From Clostridia bacterium (lineage in GTDB: Bacteria > Bacillota > Clostridia > Christensenellales > Pumilibacteraceae): a stretch of 64,000 nt of DNA. The notes below the pieces were generated by a model. The model was not told the origin of the DNA. It was given only the letters and a program-made list of their open reading frames with translations, and did not search any database. This document shows positions 9,432 to 18,700 of this stretch, piece by piece. Every line of letters starts with the position of its first letter. Position 1 is the first letter of the stretch. The stretch lies in the NCBI GenBank assembly GCA_900767465.1, contig CAAGAW010000009.1, positions 353,424-417,423 of the forward strand, in the 5' to 3' direction. The position numbers and the translations under genes were made by a program.

Positions 9432-10130
9432 TCATAGTACTTTGCCGACCGGAGACACCGTCAGCCCCCGTTCCTTTAATGTGCATAGTACTTTGCCGAT
9501 TACGTTCGCGGTCGCTTCGGTCGGATGCATAAGTATCAGATCGCCGCCCGAAACGTTTTTTGTCGCCCGCGTAAAAATAACGTTTTCGTCCTTATCTCGC
9601 CAGTCGATAGTATCTTTGCTCCACATAACGGTAGTATATCCTTTTTCGTCGGCAATATCAAGCGTTTTGCGGGAATAAGACCCTGACGGCGGCGCAAAAA
9701 GATTCATTTCGACGCCCGAAACCGATTTGACAAGTTCATGGCACGCGTTAATTTCCTCCGCATTCCCTCTTGCGTCGAGTTTGGCGTGATCACGGTGAAA
9801 AAATCCGTGGTTTCCGATTTCGTGTCCGCGTCCGACGATTTTTTTAAAAGAGTTTTCGTTATCGCGAACCCAGCAGCCACCGACGAAAAACGTGGTTTTT
9901 ACTCCATATTCGTCAAGCGCGTCAAGAATTTTGTCGAGATATTCCGCGCCTTGGTAAACGTTAAACATAAGGCTGACTTTATCTGCCGAACTACCCTTAT
10001 AAGCAGGCTTCGCGTCCGTGCTTGCCGTCACCGTACCGCCGGTAAAACCCACGAGCGAAATACCGGCAACGACCGCCGCGATAATAACGTTTGCTATTAC
10101 GCCTCTGAAAAACCGTATGTTTAACTTCAT
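9432..10130 (-). CDS. Polysaccharide-deacetylase-fold protein, YlxY/PdaB-like, with altered catalytic motifs
   Basis: 232 residues: an N-terminal membrane anchor or signal (about residues 10-30), then a NodB-homology domain. Motif 1, normally TFDDG, reads MFNVYQG, so both acidic residues are lost. Motif 2 keeps the two histidines (HEIGNHGFFH). Motif 3 is APPSG without the usual arginine. Motif 5 reads LMHPT rather than LLHD. In Bacillus the equivalent gene lies between pnp and mlpA and is linked to sporulation. By sequence it may not deacetylate sugars and could be a cell-wall-binding or structural relative. Outside the membrane by topology (inference). Confidence 0.85.
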   Translation of the reverse strand: MKLNIRFFRGVIANVIIAAVVAGISLVGFTGGTVTASTDAKPAYKGSSADKVSLMFNVYQGAEYLDKILDALDEYGVKTTFFVGGCWVRDNENSFKKIVGRGHEIGNHGFFHRDHAKLDARGNAEEINACHELVKSVSGVEMNLFAPPSGSYSRKTLDIADEKGYTTVMWSKDTIDWRDKDENVIFTRATKNVSGGDLILMHPTEATANVIGKVLCTLKERGLTVSPVGKVL

Positions 10131-10177
10131 GATCGCAATCTCCCGAATTTATCTTATTCGGGCGCGAGCGTCGTTAT

Positions 10178-10215
10178 GAAGAAAATCCGCCCGCCAAACG
10201 TAATGACGGACGGAT
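10178..10215 (-). terminator. Terminator-like hairpin after pnp
   Basis: Minus strand: 9-bp stem ATCCGTCCG/CGGGCGGAT (one G-U) with a 13-base loop and a short T-rich tail, starting 10 bases past the pnp stop. The T run is interrupted, so partial readthrough into ylxY is likely. Confidence 0.65.
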
Positions 10216-10225
10216 CGCTTGGTAT

Positions 10226-12313
10226 TTAGTTGAGTTTCTCTTTAAGACGAAGGTTGATTCTGCCCTTTTCGTCGATTTTAATAACCTCGACGCGAACCAT
10301 ATCGCCTACGTTTACTACGTCCGTAACCTTTTCGACCCGGTTCTTGGAAAGTTTGGAAATGTGAATCATTCCGTCTTTATTGGGCGCGAGTTCGACAAAC
10401 GCACCGATTTCGATTACGCGGACAACCTGACCCTCGTAGATCTTACCGGGAACGGGATCTTCGACGATGGAAAGAACGATGTTCTTCGCTTTCTGAGCCA
10501 TTTCGGAGTCGTTTGTAGCGATATAAACCGTTCCGTCATCCTCGATATCCATCTTAACGCCGGTATCCTCGATGATTTTGTTGATAACCTTACCCTGCTT
10601 GCCGATAACGTCGCCGATCTTCTCGGGGTCGATCGTGAAAGAAATAATCTTCGGAGCCCACGGCGAAAGTTCTTTGCGCGGTTCGGGAAGAACTGCGAGC
10701 ATTTTGCCGAGAATAAACATTCTTCCTTCGCGAGCCTGAGCAAGCGCGGTGCGAAGAATACGCTCGTCGATTCCCTTGATCTTAATATCCATCTGAATTG
10801 CTGTGATGCCCTTTTCGGTGCCCGCAACCTTGAAGTCCATGTCGCCGAGGAAATCTTCCATTCCCTGAATATCCGACATTACGGCAACTCTGTCGCTTTC
10901 CGTGTCTTTAACGAGACCCATAGCGATTCCGGCGACCGGCGCTTTAAGCGGAACGCCCGCGTCCATAAGCGCAAGACATGATCCGCAAACGCTTGCCTGC
11001 GAGGTCGAGCCGTTGGAACTGAGGATTTCGCTTACGGTACGGATACAATACGGGAAATCCTGCTCGGACGGAATAACGGGTTCGAGAGCGCGCTCGGCAA
11101 GTGCGCCGTGACCGATTTCTCTTCTGCCCGGTCCGCGGAGGGGCTTTGCTTCGCCCGAACTGTATCCGGGGAAGTTGTAGTGATGAATGTATCTTTTGCA
11201 GTATTCTTCGTCAAGGTTTTCGAGTTTCTGAACTTCGCTCATCATGCCGAGCGTACAGGTCGAAAGCGCCTGCGACTGCCCGCGGGTAAACACTGCGGAG
11301 CCGTGAACGCGCGGAAGCAAACCGACTTCGCACCAGATCTCGCGGATCTCGTTGAGCTTTCTTCCGTCGGGACGGAATCCCTCGTTAAGAATCTTTGCGC
11401 GCACCTTTTCTTTGGTTATATAATAGATAACGTCCTTAACTTCGCGGAGGTTATCCGGATAAATTTCCGCAAAATGCTCGATGACTTTCGCGTCAACCTC
11501 GTCCTGTTTCTTCTGACGTTCCTGACGATCGGTTTCGGCAAGAGCCTCGTCAACGAGTGCGCCCGCGTATTCGCGAACCGCCGCGTTGATATCTTCGGGA
11601 ATAGTATAAAGATCCATTTTGATCTTCTCTTTTCCCACTTCTTTTACGATGTCGTTGATAAACGCGACTATCTTCTTGATCTCTTCGTGCGCGTAAAGAA
11701 TACCGCCGAGCATAACCTCTTCGCTTACTTCGTTTGCGCCCGCTTCGACCATCATAATAGCGTCCGCGGTGCCCGAAACGTAAACGTGCATCTGACTCTT
11801 GGCGCGCTGCTCGTTATCGGGGTTGATAACGTATTCGCCGTCTACGTAGCCTACTACCACCGAACCGGTCGGTCCGTAGAACGGGATATCCGAGATAGAA
11901 AGCGCGATACTCGAACCGATCATTCCGTATACTTCGGGCGGAATGTTGGTGTCTACCGAAAGCGCGGTAGCTACCACGCAAACGTCGTTGAACATACCCT
12001 TCGGAAAGAGCGGGCGGATCGGGCGGTCGATAAGGCGCGACGTAAGAATGGCTTTATCGCTTGCTCTGCCTTCTCTGCGTTTGAAAGATCCGGGGATCTT
12101 ACCCACCGCGTACATCTTCTCTTCGAAGTCTACGCTGAGCGGAAAGAAATCCATACCGGGACGCGGCTCGGGCGACATATTTACGTTAGTCATAACTACC
12201 GTATCGCCGCATCTGATGATACACGAACCGTTACTGAGTCCGCCGTACTTGCCCACTTCGACGGTCATTTCTCTTCCGCCGACTGTCGTTTTGAAAATTT
12301 TTGATTCTGTCAT
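10226..12313 (-). CDS. pnp: Polyribonucleotide nucleotidyltransferase (PNPase)
   Basis: 3'-5' phosphorolytic exoribonuclease of the RNA decay machinery, partner of RNase Y encoded at the left edge. About 695 residues: two RNase PH-like domains (residues about 10-230 and 300-540) separated by a helical domain, then a KH domain with the GKQGK loop, and a C-terminal S1 domain with the typical GAFVEL and GMIHISKL strands. The start is ATG 12313, 26 codons inside the longest frame, with GGGAGG 7 bases upstream. It follows rpsO, the near-universal rpsO-pnp pair, with two hairpins in between. Confidence 0.98.
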   Translation of the reverse strand: MTESKIFKTTVGGREMTVEVGKYGGLSNGSCIIRCGDTVVMTNVNMSPEPRPGMDFFPLSVDFEEKMYAVGKIPGSFKRREGRASDKAILTSRLIDRPIRPLFPKGMFNDVCVVATALSVDTNIPPEVYGMIGSSIALSISDIPFYGPTGSVVVGYVDGEYVINPDNEQRAKSQMHVYVSGTADAIMMVEAGANEVSEEVMLGGILYAHEEIKKIVAFINDIVKEVGKEKIKMDLYTIPEDINAAVREYAGALVDEALAETDRQERQKKQDEVDAKVIEHFAEIYPDNLREVKDVIYYITKEKVRAKILNEGFRPDGRKLNEIREIWCEVGLLPRVHGSAVFTRGQSQALSTCTLGMMSEVQKLENLDEEYCKRYIHHYNFPGYSSGEAKPLRGPGRREIGHGALAERALEPVIPSEQDFPYCIRTVSEILSSNGSTSQASVCGSCLALMDAGVPLKAPVAGIAMGLVKDTESDRVAVMSDIQGMEDFLGDMDFKVAGTEKGITAIQMDIKIKGIDERILRTALAQAREGRMFILGKMLAVLPEPRKELSPWAPKIISFTIDPEKIGDVIGKQGKVINKIIEDTGVKMDIEDDGTVYIATNDSEMAQKAKNIVLSIVEDPVPGKIYEGQVVRVIEIGAFVELAPNKDGMIHISKLSKNRVEKVTDVVNVGDMVRVEVIKIDEKGRINLRLKEKLN

Positions 12314-12327
12314 ATAAACCTCCCGAA

Positions 12328-12350
12328 GCCCGTGCGTCTCTCGAACGGGC
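12328..12350 (-). promoter_or_regulatory. Hairpin directly upstream of the pnp ribosome binding site
   Basis: Minus strand: perfect 6-bp stem GCCCGT/ACGGGC with an 11-base loop, ending only a few bases before the GGGAGG box of pnp. In other bacteria a stem in this leader is the site of RNase III cleavage and PNPase autocontrol; that role here is inference. Confidence 0.5.
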
Positions 12351-12357
12351 CAGACAT

Positions 12358-12389
12358 AAAAAAGGGCATAATAACGTCGTATTACGCCC
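12358..12389 (-). terminator. rpsO-pnp intergenic terminator/attenuator
   Basis: Minus strand: stem GGGCGTAATA with TATTATGCCC (one G-U pair), loop CGACG or similar, then TTTTTT. It begins 12 bases past the rpsO stop, so pnp would be made by readthrough. Confidence 0.85.
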
Positions 12390-12400
12390 AAAAAGTTTTT

Positions 12401-12664
12401 TTACTTTCTCAGATCGAGTCTGGCAATGATCTGGCGGTAACGATTGATGTCGAGTTCTTTAAGATAGTTAAGAAGACTTCTTCTCGAACCGACCATCTGT
12501 AAAAGCCCGCGACGCGAATGAAAATCTTTCGCATGATCTTTAAGGTGTTCGGTGAGGTGGTTGATGCGGTAAGTAAGAAGCGCGATCTGAACCTCCGGAC
12601 TACCCGTGTCGCCCTCGTGAGTTGCGTACTCTGCGATGATCTTTGCCTTGGTTTCCTTGTCCAT
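12401..12664 (-). CDS. rpsO: 30S ribosomal protein S15
   Basis: 87-residue S15, binds 16S rRNA in the central domain of the small subunit. The sequence HEGDTGSPEVQIALLT, the NHLTEHLK stretch and the C-terminal DIxRYRxIIxRLDLRK are diagnostic. The start is ATG 12664: a GGAGG box lies 8 bases upstream, and the earlier in-frame ATG at 12679 would place that box inside the coding sequence. It has its own promoter at 12751-12779. Confidence 0.97.
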   Translation of the reverse strand: MDKETKAKIIAEYATHEGDTGSPEVQIALLTYRINHLTEHLKDHAKDFHSRRGLLQMVGSRRSLLNYLKELDINRYRQIIARLDLRK

Positions 12665-12692
12665 TACTTTATCCTCCATGGAAATTTATTCG

Positions 12693-12741
12693 CCTTGAAC
12701 CTAAGTACGCGGGCGAGACCCCGACAACCTGTGGAACAAGG
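12693..12741 (-). promoter_or_regulatory. Structured rpsO 5' leader (candidate S15 autoregulatory leader)
   Basis: Between the promoter and the rpsO start the minus-strand transcript can pair CCTTG (12737-12741) with CAAGG (12693-12697) around an inner CGGG/CCCG hairpin (12710-12723). S15 represses its own mRNA through leader structures in several phyla. The pairings are short, so this is tentative. Confidence 0.4.
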
Positions 12742-12750
12742 TACCTCAAC

Positions 12751-12779
12751 ATTATAACACTTTGTTACGCTTTTGTAAA
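12751..12779 (-). promoter_or_regulatory. Sigma-A promoter of rpsO-pnp
   Basis: Minus strand: -35 TTTACA (12774-12779), 17-base spacer, -10 TATAAT (12751-12756). The -35 lies inside the last codons of hemZ. Confidence 0.85.
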
Positions 12780-14177
12780 CTGTTTTAAGCGGAAATTTCG
12801 CTTTCTCTGCATTTTTTCTTCAAAATCGGAAACGTAAAGCCTCACGTCCCGCATATTCGCGAATCTCTCGATTCGGTTTGCGGAAACGTCAACCGCTTTT
12901 TCGATTGCTCCCGCGCCGCACGCAAGCACGCTCGTACAGTCTTCCATCGTAGTAATATTATTCAGACATTGCTTGCCGGGCAAACAATACCCTACGTTTT
13001 CGAGGTTGCCGAGCATTTGTTTCTGGCGGTAAAGATAATACGGCAGATAGCCCGCGTCGGTAAGCGCGGAAAGAGCGTAATCCGTCATATCCCCGATAGC
13101 GGAATTATCGAACCTGCCGCTTTGTTTGAGTTCGGAACCGTTTTTGCGCGAAAGCGTGTGAACTGTAACGTTTTGCGGACGCAACGCGACAGTCCCGTCG
13201 AGCGAGACTTTAAAGTCGTCGAGCGTTTCTTCTTCGAGACCCGCTATAAGATCGACGTTAACGTCGAATCCGTATCCGGCGGCAAGAGCGTATTTTCCCA
13301 GAAAGTCGGCTTTCGTGTGCGCCCTGCCTATCTTTTTGAGCGTTTTATCGTTGAAAGTTTGCGGATTTACACAAATTCTCGTTGCACCCGCCGCTTTGAT
13401 CGCGTCGAGTTTTTCGCGTGTGATCGTATCGGGTCTGCCCGCTTCCACCGTAAATTCGACGCCGTAGTCGCCTATTCCGTCAAGTAAAAACCCAAGATCG
13501 TCCGCCGACAACGCGGTAGGAGTTCCGCCGCCGACGTACACCGATAAAAGATTACCGTGATCGCGGATAAAGGAAAGGGACTCTACGACGTCGCGTCTTA
13601 AAAGTTTTACGTATTCGGGGATTATGTTTCCGCACCGCGACGCAATTTCGGTAGTAAACGAACAATACCGGCATTTGCTCGTACAAAACGGGATATGGAT
13701 ATAAAGATTGAAATCGCGCCGATCGCGGCGATAAAACCCGCGCTGGTTTTTTACAATGTCGCAGATAAGTTGCGCTTTGTTTTCGCTTACGCCGAACGTT
13801 TTTTCGAGCATTTCCGGGCAGTCGTCCGGATTCACTCCGGCGGTAAGCATATCGTAAACGAGCTTGGACGGACGGATTCCGGTAAGACTTCCCCACGGCG
13901 GATTTATTCCGGTAAAGTCGGCAAGAGCGTCGTAAACCGCTTTTTTGCAAGCGCGCTTAAAACGTCGTTTATTTTCAAGCGCGTTTGCGGTGTTGACGCA
14001 CGACGTTGAAAACTCGTACGTTTTTTCGCCGATTTTTACGGAATTACGCACCACGTCCCCTTCGATTTTACAAAAATGTCCGATGTTTTCGGGGTTGTCG
14101 TCATACGGAAAAAAGAGCCGAACTTCGTCGTTCAACTCGTTTTCTATTTCGGGTACGTTTGTGTAAAGTATCGGCAT
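12765..14177 (-). CDS. hemZ: Coproporphyrinogen dehydrogenase-type radical-SAM protein HemZ
   Basis: 470-residue HemN-like radical-SAM protein. The cluster motif CTSKCRYC gives C165, C169, C172; VGGGTPTAL follows at about 215. The N-terminal 150 residues form the HemZ-specific extension (GSLTGIRPSKL at 96-106). HemZ is named for oxygen-independent coproporphyrinogen III oxidation, but no other haem gene is in view and many anaerobes lacking haem synthesis keep this protein, so the true substrate is uncertain. The start abuts the relA stop. The secDF-recJ-relA-hemZ order is common in clostridia. Confidence 0.88.
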   Translation of the reverse strand: MPILYTNVPEIENELNDEVRLFFPYDDNPENIGHFCKIEGDVVRNSVKIGEKTYEFSTSCVNTANALENKRRFKRACKKAVYDALADFTGINPPWGSLTGIRPSKLVYDMLTAGVNPDDCPEMLEKTFGVSENKAQLICDIVKNQRGFYRRDRRDFNLYIHIPFCTSKCRYCSFTTEIASRCGNIIPEYVKLLRRDVVESLSFIRDHGNLLSVYVGGGTPTALSADDLGFLLDGIGDYGVEFTVEAGRPDTITREKLDAIKAAGATRICVNPQTFNDKTLKKIGRAHTKADFLGKYALAAGYGFDVNVDLIAGLEEETLDDFKVSLDGTVALRPQNVTVHTLSRKNGSELKQSGRFDNSAIGDMTDYALSALTDAGYLPYYLYRQKQMLGNLENVGYCLPGKQCLNNITTMEDCTSVLACGAGAIEKAVDVSANRIERFANMRDVRLYVSDFEEKMQRKRNFRLKQFTKA

Positions 14178-16316
14178 TTAACTCTGATTGCTTCTGAAAA
14201 CTTTGATAACTTCCGGTATCGCGCCTATCTTTTTGACGAGCGTGTCGAATTCGTCGATGTTATCGACGACAACCGAAAGATTGATTATCGCCGTTCCGTT
14301 CTTGTCCACCCTCGCGTTGAGATTGGATATAGCGAGTTTCATTTCGGAAATCGTCATGGTAACGCTCGCAAGAAGCGAACTGTTGTCTTTCGCCTCGATC
14401 TGCATCGCAACCGAGAACGGCGTTCCGCCTTCGTTGGACCATTGCGCCTCTATAAGACGGAAATCTTCCACGTTTTTGAGATTCGGACAGTCCTTGCGGT
14501 GAATCGCCACGCCTCTGCCACGCGAAATGAATCCGACGATATCGTCGCCGGGAACGGGGTTGCAGCATTTCGAGATACGGACGAGTAGATCGTCGTGACC
14601 TTTTACGATAACGCCGTTGGTAGAAAGTTGACGGCGGGACTGACTGACTTTAGCCGGTGCTTTTGCCCTTTCCTCTTTCTTGTAAAAATCGATAAGTTTG
14701 GAAAGAATCTGGTTTACCGTAAACCCGCCGTAACCGACCGAAGCGTAAAGATCGTCCACCGAGGCGATCGAATACCGCTGCATAATCACGTCAAGCCACT
14801 TCGGAACCATGAGGTTACCGAGTACGTAACCGCGGATTTTGGCCTCTTTTTCGAGCATATCGTGACCGCGACGAATATTTTCTTCTTTAAGTTCCTTTTT
14901 AAAGAACGCTTTGATTTTCGATTTCGCCTGCGACGTTTTTACAAACCGAAGCCAGTCGCGGCTCGGACCCTTAGACGTCGGCGAAGTAATTATTTCGACG
15001 TAATCGCCCGTATTGAGTTTGGTTTCGAGCGGAACCATTTTATTGTTGATTTTCGCGCCGACGCATTTGTTGCCTATAGCGGTATGCACGTTGTACGCAA
15101 AATCGATCGGGTTCGAACCTTCCGGAAGGGTTACGACGTCGCCTTTCGGGGTGAAAACGAAAACCTGACCGCTGTACAGGTCGAATTTAAGCGATTCGTA
15201 AAACTCCTGCGGGGTTGAGTTTTCGCTTTGCACGTCCATAACGCCGCGAAGCCACTGCAATTTTTCGTCGAGTTCGCTCGCCTCGCCGCGTTTTTCCTTA
15301 TATTTCCAGTGCGCCGCAATGCCGTATTCGGCTATTTTGTGCATTTCGTAAGTTCGGATCTGAATTTCGAAAGGCATGCCGTAAGTAGTCATTACGGTGG
15401 TGTGAAGCGACTGATAATTATTTGGTTTCGGAACGGCAATATAGTCTTTAAATCTGCCGGGGATAGGTTTCCAGAGAGTATGGATCATGCCGAGAACTTC
15501 GTAGCAATCCTTGACGTTTTCGACGATTACGCGCACCGCGGTAAGATCGTAAATCTGATCGAACGTGCGGTTGTTGTTTTTCATCTTTTTATAGATGCTG
15601 TAAAAGTGTTTCGGCCGACCCGAAACTTCGCCCTTGATATTAAGTTCGTCCAAAAGCGAGGTAAGGCGCGAACAAATCTGATTGACGAGTTCCTGTCTTT
15701 CGGCGCGTTTAAGCGTTATTTCTTTCGAGAGCTGATCGTAAACCTCGGGTTCGAGGACTTTCAGGCATAAGTCTTCAAGTTCGCATTTAAGGTAACTGAG
15801 TCCGAGACGCGATGCAAGCGGCGCGAAAATTTCGAGCGTTTCGCTTGCCATAGCATGCTGACGTTCCGGACTTATGGACGAGATCGTCCGCATATTATGA
15901 AGGCGGTCGGCAAGTTTTATGATTATAACGCGGATATCCTTTGCCATAGCAAAGAACATACGTCGGAAGTTTTCGGCTTGCTCCTCTTCTTTTGACTTAA
16001 ACGCGATCTTGTCGAGTTTGGTGACGCCGGCGACGAGTTCGGCGACTTCTTCGCCGAAAAGCGCGGTTATTTCCTCGTTCGTGGCGGGGGTATCTTCCAC
16101 GCAGTCGTGCAAAAGGGCTGCGGCAAGCGTACTGCAATCGAGTCCGAGATCGAAAAGGATTCCGCATACGGCAACCGGGTGCGTGATATACGGCTCGCCA
16201 GAATCGCGGAACTGATTCGCGTGCATCTTCGTAGCGTAATCCCACGCCTTATTAAGCAGTTCTACCTGCTGAGTATTGAATACGAGCGGAAATTTTTCGC
16301 GAAGATCCTGCATCAT
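14178..16316 (-). CDS. relA: Bifunctional (p)ppGpp synthetase/hydrolase
   Basis: Stringent-response enzyme that makes and degrades (p)ppGpp. 712 residues in the usual order: HD hydrolase domain (H70-D71 and ED motif intact, so hydrolysis is expected), synthetase domain (about 200-330, with the YQSLHTTV motif near 300), TGS domain (about 385-445), a zinc-finger-like helical region containing CCNPVPGD near 585, and a C-terminal ACT domain. Typical Rel of Bacillota. Its ATG overlaps the recJ stop by four bases, so the two are translationally coupled. Confidence 0.97.
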   Translation of the reverse strand: MMQDLREKFPLVFNTQQVELLNKAWDYATKMHANQFRDSGEPYITHPVAVCGILFDLGLDCSTLAAALLHDCVEDTPATNEEITALFGEEVAELVAGVTKLDKIAFKSKEEEQAENFRRMFFAMAKDIRVIIIKLADRLHNMRTISSISPERQHAMASETLEIFAPLASRLGLSYLKCELEDLCLKVLEPEVYDQLSKEITLKRAERQELVNQICSRLTSLLDELNIKGEVSGRPKHFYSIYKKMKNNNRTFDQIYDLTAVRVIVENVKDCYEVLGMIHTLWKPIPGRFKDYIAVPKPNNYQSLHTTVMTTYGMPFEIQIRTYEMHKIAEYGIAAHWKYKEKRGEASELDEKLQWLRGVMDVQSENSTPQEFYESLKFDLYSGQVFVFTPKGDVVTLPEGSNPIDFAYNVHTAIGNKCVGAKINNKMVPLETKLNTGDYVEIITSPTSKGPSRDWLRFVKTSQAKSKIKAFFKKELKEENIRRGHDMLEKEAKIRGYVLGNLMVPKWLDVIMQRYSIASVDDLYASVGYGGFTVNQILSKLIDFYKKEERAKAPAKVSQSRRQLSTNGVIVKGHDDLLVRISKCCNPVPGDDIVGFISRGRGVAIHRKDCPNLKNVEDFRLIEAQWSNEGGTPFSVAMQIEAKDNSSLLASVTMTISEMKLAISNLNARVDKNGTAIINLSVVVDNIDEFDTLVKKIGAIPEVIKVFRSNQS

Positions 16317-18643
16317 CTGCCCTCCTTTGCCGCTTTATATACAGCCGAGGAATCAAGATCGGCGCGTACGCCCTTATTCAGAATCACGCGGTACGGATCG
16401 CACGTTTCGGTAATAAAACCGAGTTCTTGAAAAACGATAATACAGAACGTAAGTTGCGGAAGTTCGATTTTTTCGGTTTTGGAAACCGTACGGAACCATG
16501 AGAAAAGGCTCGACGCCGACACAGTCTGATTGCGGCGGATTACGTCGTAATAATCCGTCATGACTTCGCGTTCGACAGAAATTCCGTACTGTTTACTCGG
16601 TTCGGCGGGCAGGAGAATTTCTGCGGAGGTTACCGAGTTGAGGTAGGATACCACGCCGGTGTTTATGGGCGTGTCGAGAAAAACGATTTTTTCATAGTTT
16701 GCGAGAGGAACGTTGTTTTCGATAACCGGAGCGACGATAATCCGCGTAAAATTGTTTTTAGACGTAACGTAACTGAATTCGTGAACCGCAACGTTGTGTT
16801 TTGCCGTAAATTTCTCGTAACTTTCGCGACCGAACGCAATAAATAAAGTTCCGAACGGTTTTATCGTCACGGACAGTTCGTTATCGTCGTAAACGCGGTA
16901 CTTTGCGCCTTCTTTCGGAAGATAACGCAAAAGCCCGTATTTGTACCCGGACGCAGCCGCGTCGCCGATATACAGTTTTTCGGGCTTAACGGCGCGCATA
17001 ATACCTTTGATTTGCTTTCCGTTGCCGTACGTGCTCATCTGGAGTTCGGTAACGATTTCTTTTTTGCCGTCACCGAGAAGTTGATACGAAAGTTTGGAGT
17101 AATTGAACGCGAAAATCTGAAGTCCGTCCGGAAGCGTGACGGTGATATGGTTCTGATTGTTTTTGCACGGCGCAACGGTTACGTCGGTTGCGGTAATCCT
17201 GAACAGCGGGCGCGTATTACCGTTGCCGGTAGGTTCGAGCAAGTCGAGAGATCTGACGAAATCGGGCGTCGGTTCGGTAACGTCCATATCGTACTTTACG
17301 TGCGGAAAGAAAATTTCGGCGTCGTAACGACTCAGAAATTCGTTTGCTTTCTCTCTGAACGCCTCTTTTTTGTCCGGTGCAATCGAGAATCCGGCAGCCT
17401 GGTTGTGTCCGCCGAATTCGATGAGTTCGTCGCGGCAATACGCAAGAAGTTCGTGTACGTTTACTCCGTCTACGCTGCGACAAGTTCCTTTATACGCGTC
17501 CTCGCCGGACTTGACGAGAATAAACGTCGGACGATTATAGTCGCCTGCGAGACGAGCCGCCAGAATACCGGTTATGCCCTTTTCCCAACTCGGGTGAGAA
17601 AGCACGATCGCCCGCGAATTGACGAGATCTTCGTATGCAAGATCGCCAACCGCCTCATCGTACATTTCGTCGCAAATAGATTTTCTTTTTGCGTTATCCT
17701 CTTCGATTTCGGTAACGATCGAAACAGCGCGCGAAACGTCGGACGTCGTCAAAAGTTCAAACGCGCGGTACGCGTCGCCCATTCTGCCGGCGGCGTTTAT
17801 GCGCGGCGCAACCTTGAACGCCACGTCGCCGCTCGTAATTTTTCCGAGTTTGAGCGCGTCGAACATAACTTTAAGACCGACGTTTTTACACTCGTTAAGC
17901 GATTTTAATCCGTACTGGACTATAAGCCTGTTTTCGTCCATCAGCGGAACGAGGTCGGCAATCGTCGCAACGCACGCGAGATCGGCATATTCGAGCATCG
18001 TTTTACGGTCGCTCATCGCTTCGACGAGTTTCAGCGCGACCCCCGCGCCGCAAAGCATATCGTAAGGATAATTGCAATCGGGCTGCTTCGGATTGACAAC
18101 CGTACAATCCGGTATTTCTCCCGAAATTTCGTGATGATCGGTAACGATGACGTCCACGCCGAGTTCGGTTGCGAATTTCACCTCGTCCGCACCCGAGATC
18201 CCGCAATCGCACGTAAGAATAAGGTCGGGAAGTTCGCTTTCGATGATCCGACCGAGCGAATCGACGTTGAGTCCGTACCCCTCGCCTATACGATTCGGGA
18301 TATGAACGAGAACGTTAAGACCTTTTTTTGACAAAAACAACGACAAAATCGCGGCGGCGCAAACTCCGTCGGCATCATAGTCGCCGTAAACGACGATTTT
18401 TTCCTGATTTTGTATCGCCGCATCGAGCCGCGCTACCGCTTCATTCATGCCCTTAAGCTGAAACGGATCGTAGAACATACTTTCGTCCGGATAAAGAAAT
18501 CGCTTGATATCTTCTTCGCTCGCAACGCCCCTGCGGAAAAGCAACTCGACGAATTTTTCGTTAAGTCCGAGTGTGTCCGCGATTGACCTTACTTTGTCCG
18601 GATCGACGGAATATTCATTTTTGACGACGACGTCAACGTTCAT
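16313..18643 (-). CDS. recJ: Single-stranded-DNA-specific exonuclease RecJ
   Basis: 5'-3' single-strand exonuclease for recombination and repair. 776 residues with the DHH-family motifs: DYDADG at 88-93, CDCGISG at about 145-151, TDHH at 168-171, and a DHHA1 region with GGHNQAAG at about 410. An OB-like domain and a long C-terminal domain of the Bacillota RecJ type (about 560-776) follow. Sits between secF and relA as in many clostridia, with a terminator on the secF side. ATG at 18643; the upstream ribosome site is weak. Confidence 0.96.
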   Translation of the reverse strand: MNVDVVVKNEYSVDPDKVRSIADTLGLNEKFVELLFRRGVASEEDIKRFLYPDESMFYDPFQLKGMNEAVARLDAAIQNQEKIVVYGDYDADGVCAAAILSLFLSKKGLNVLVHIPNRIGEGYGLNVDSLGRIIESELPDLILTCDCGISGADEVKFATELGVDVIVTDHHEISGEIPDCTVVNPKQPDCNYPYDMLCGAGVALKLVEAMSDRKTMLEYADLACVATIADLVPLMDENRLIVQYGLKSLNECKNVGLKVMFDALKLGKITSGDVAFKVAPRINAAGRMGDAYRAFELLTTSDVSRAVSIVTEIEEDNAKRKSICDEMYDEAVGDLAYEDLVNSRAIVLSHPSWEKGITGILAARLAGDYNRPTFILVKSGEDAYKGTCRSVDGVNVHELLAYCRDELIEFGGHNQAAGFSIAPDKKEAFREKANEFLSRYDAEIFFPHVKYDMDVTEPTPDFVRSLDLLEPTGNGNTRPLFRITATDVTVAPCKNNQNHITVTLPDGLQIFAFNYSKLSYQLLGDGKKEIVTELQMSTYGNGKQIKGIMRAVKPEKLYIGDAAASGYKYGLLRYLPKEGAKYRVYDDNELSVTIKPFGTLFIAFGRESYEKFTAKHNVAVHEFSYVTSKNNFTRIIVAPVIENNVPLANYEKIVFLDTPINTGVVSYLNSVTSAEILLPAEPSKQYGISVEREVMTDYYDVIRRNQTVSASSLFSWFRTVSKTEKIELPQLTFCIIVFQELGFITETCDPYRVILNKGVRADLDSSAVYKAAKEGR

Positions 18644-18663
18644 AAATTCTCCGATGCAGGTCT

Positions 18664-18694
18664 TGAAAAATAAGCCTTCGCAGGAAGGCTTATT
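18664..18694 (-). terminator. Terminator after secF
   Basis: Minus strand: perfect 11-bp stem AATAAGCCTTC/GAAGGCTTATT, four-base loop, T run; 7 bases past the secF stop and before recJ. Confidence 0.9.
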
Positions 18695-18700
18695 TAACGT

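Noticed and set aside
9433..9499. Direct repeat CATAGTACTTTGCCGA at 9433 and 9484, similar to half of the palindrome at 62742
   Set aside because: Both copies are in frame in the end of the YlxY-like gene and encode similar GKVL residues; with only two copies and a coding explanation I do not call it a regulatory or mobile repeat.
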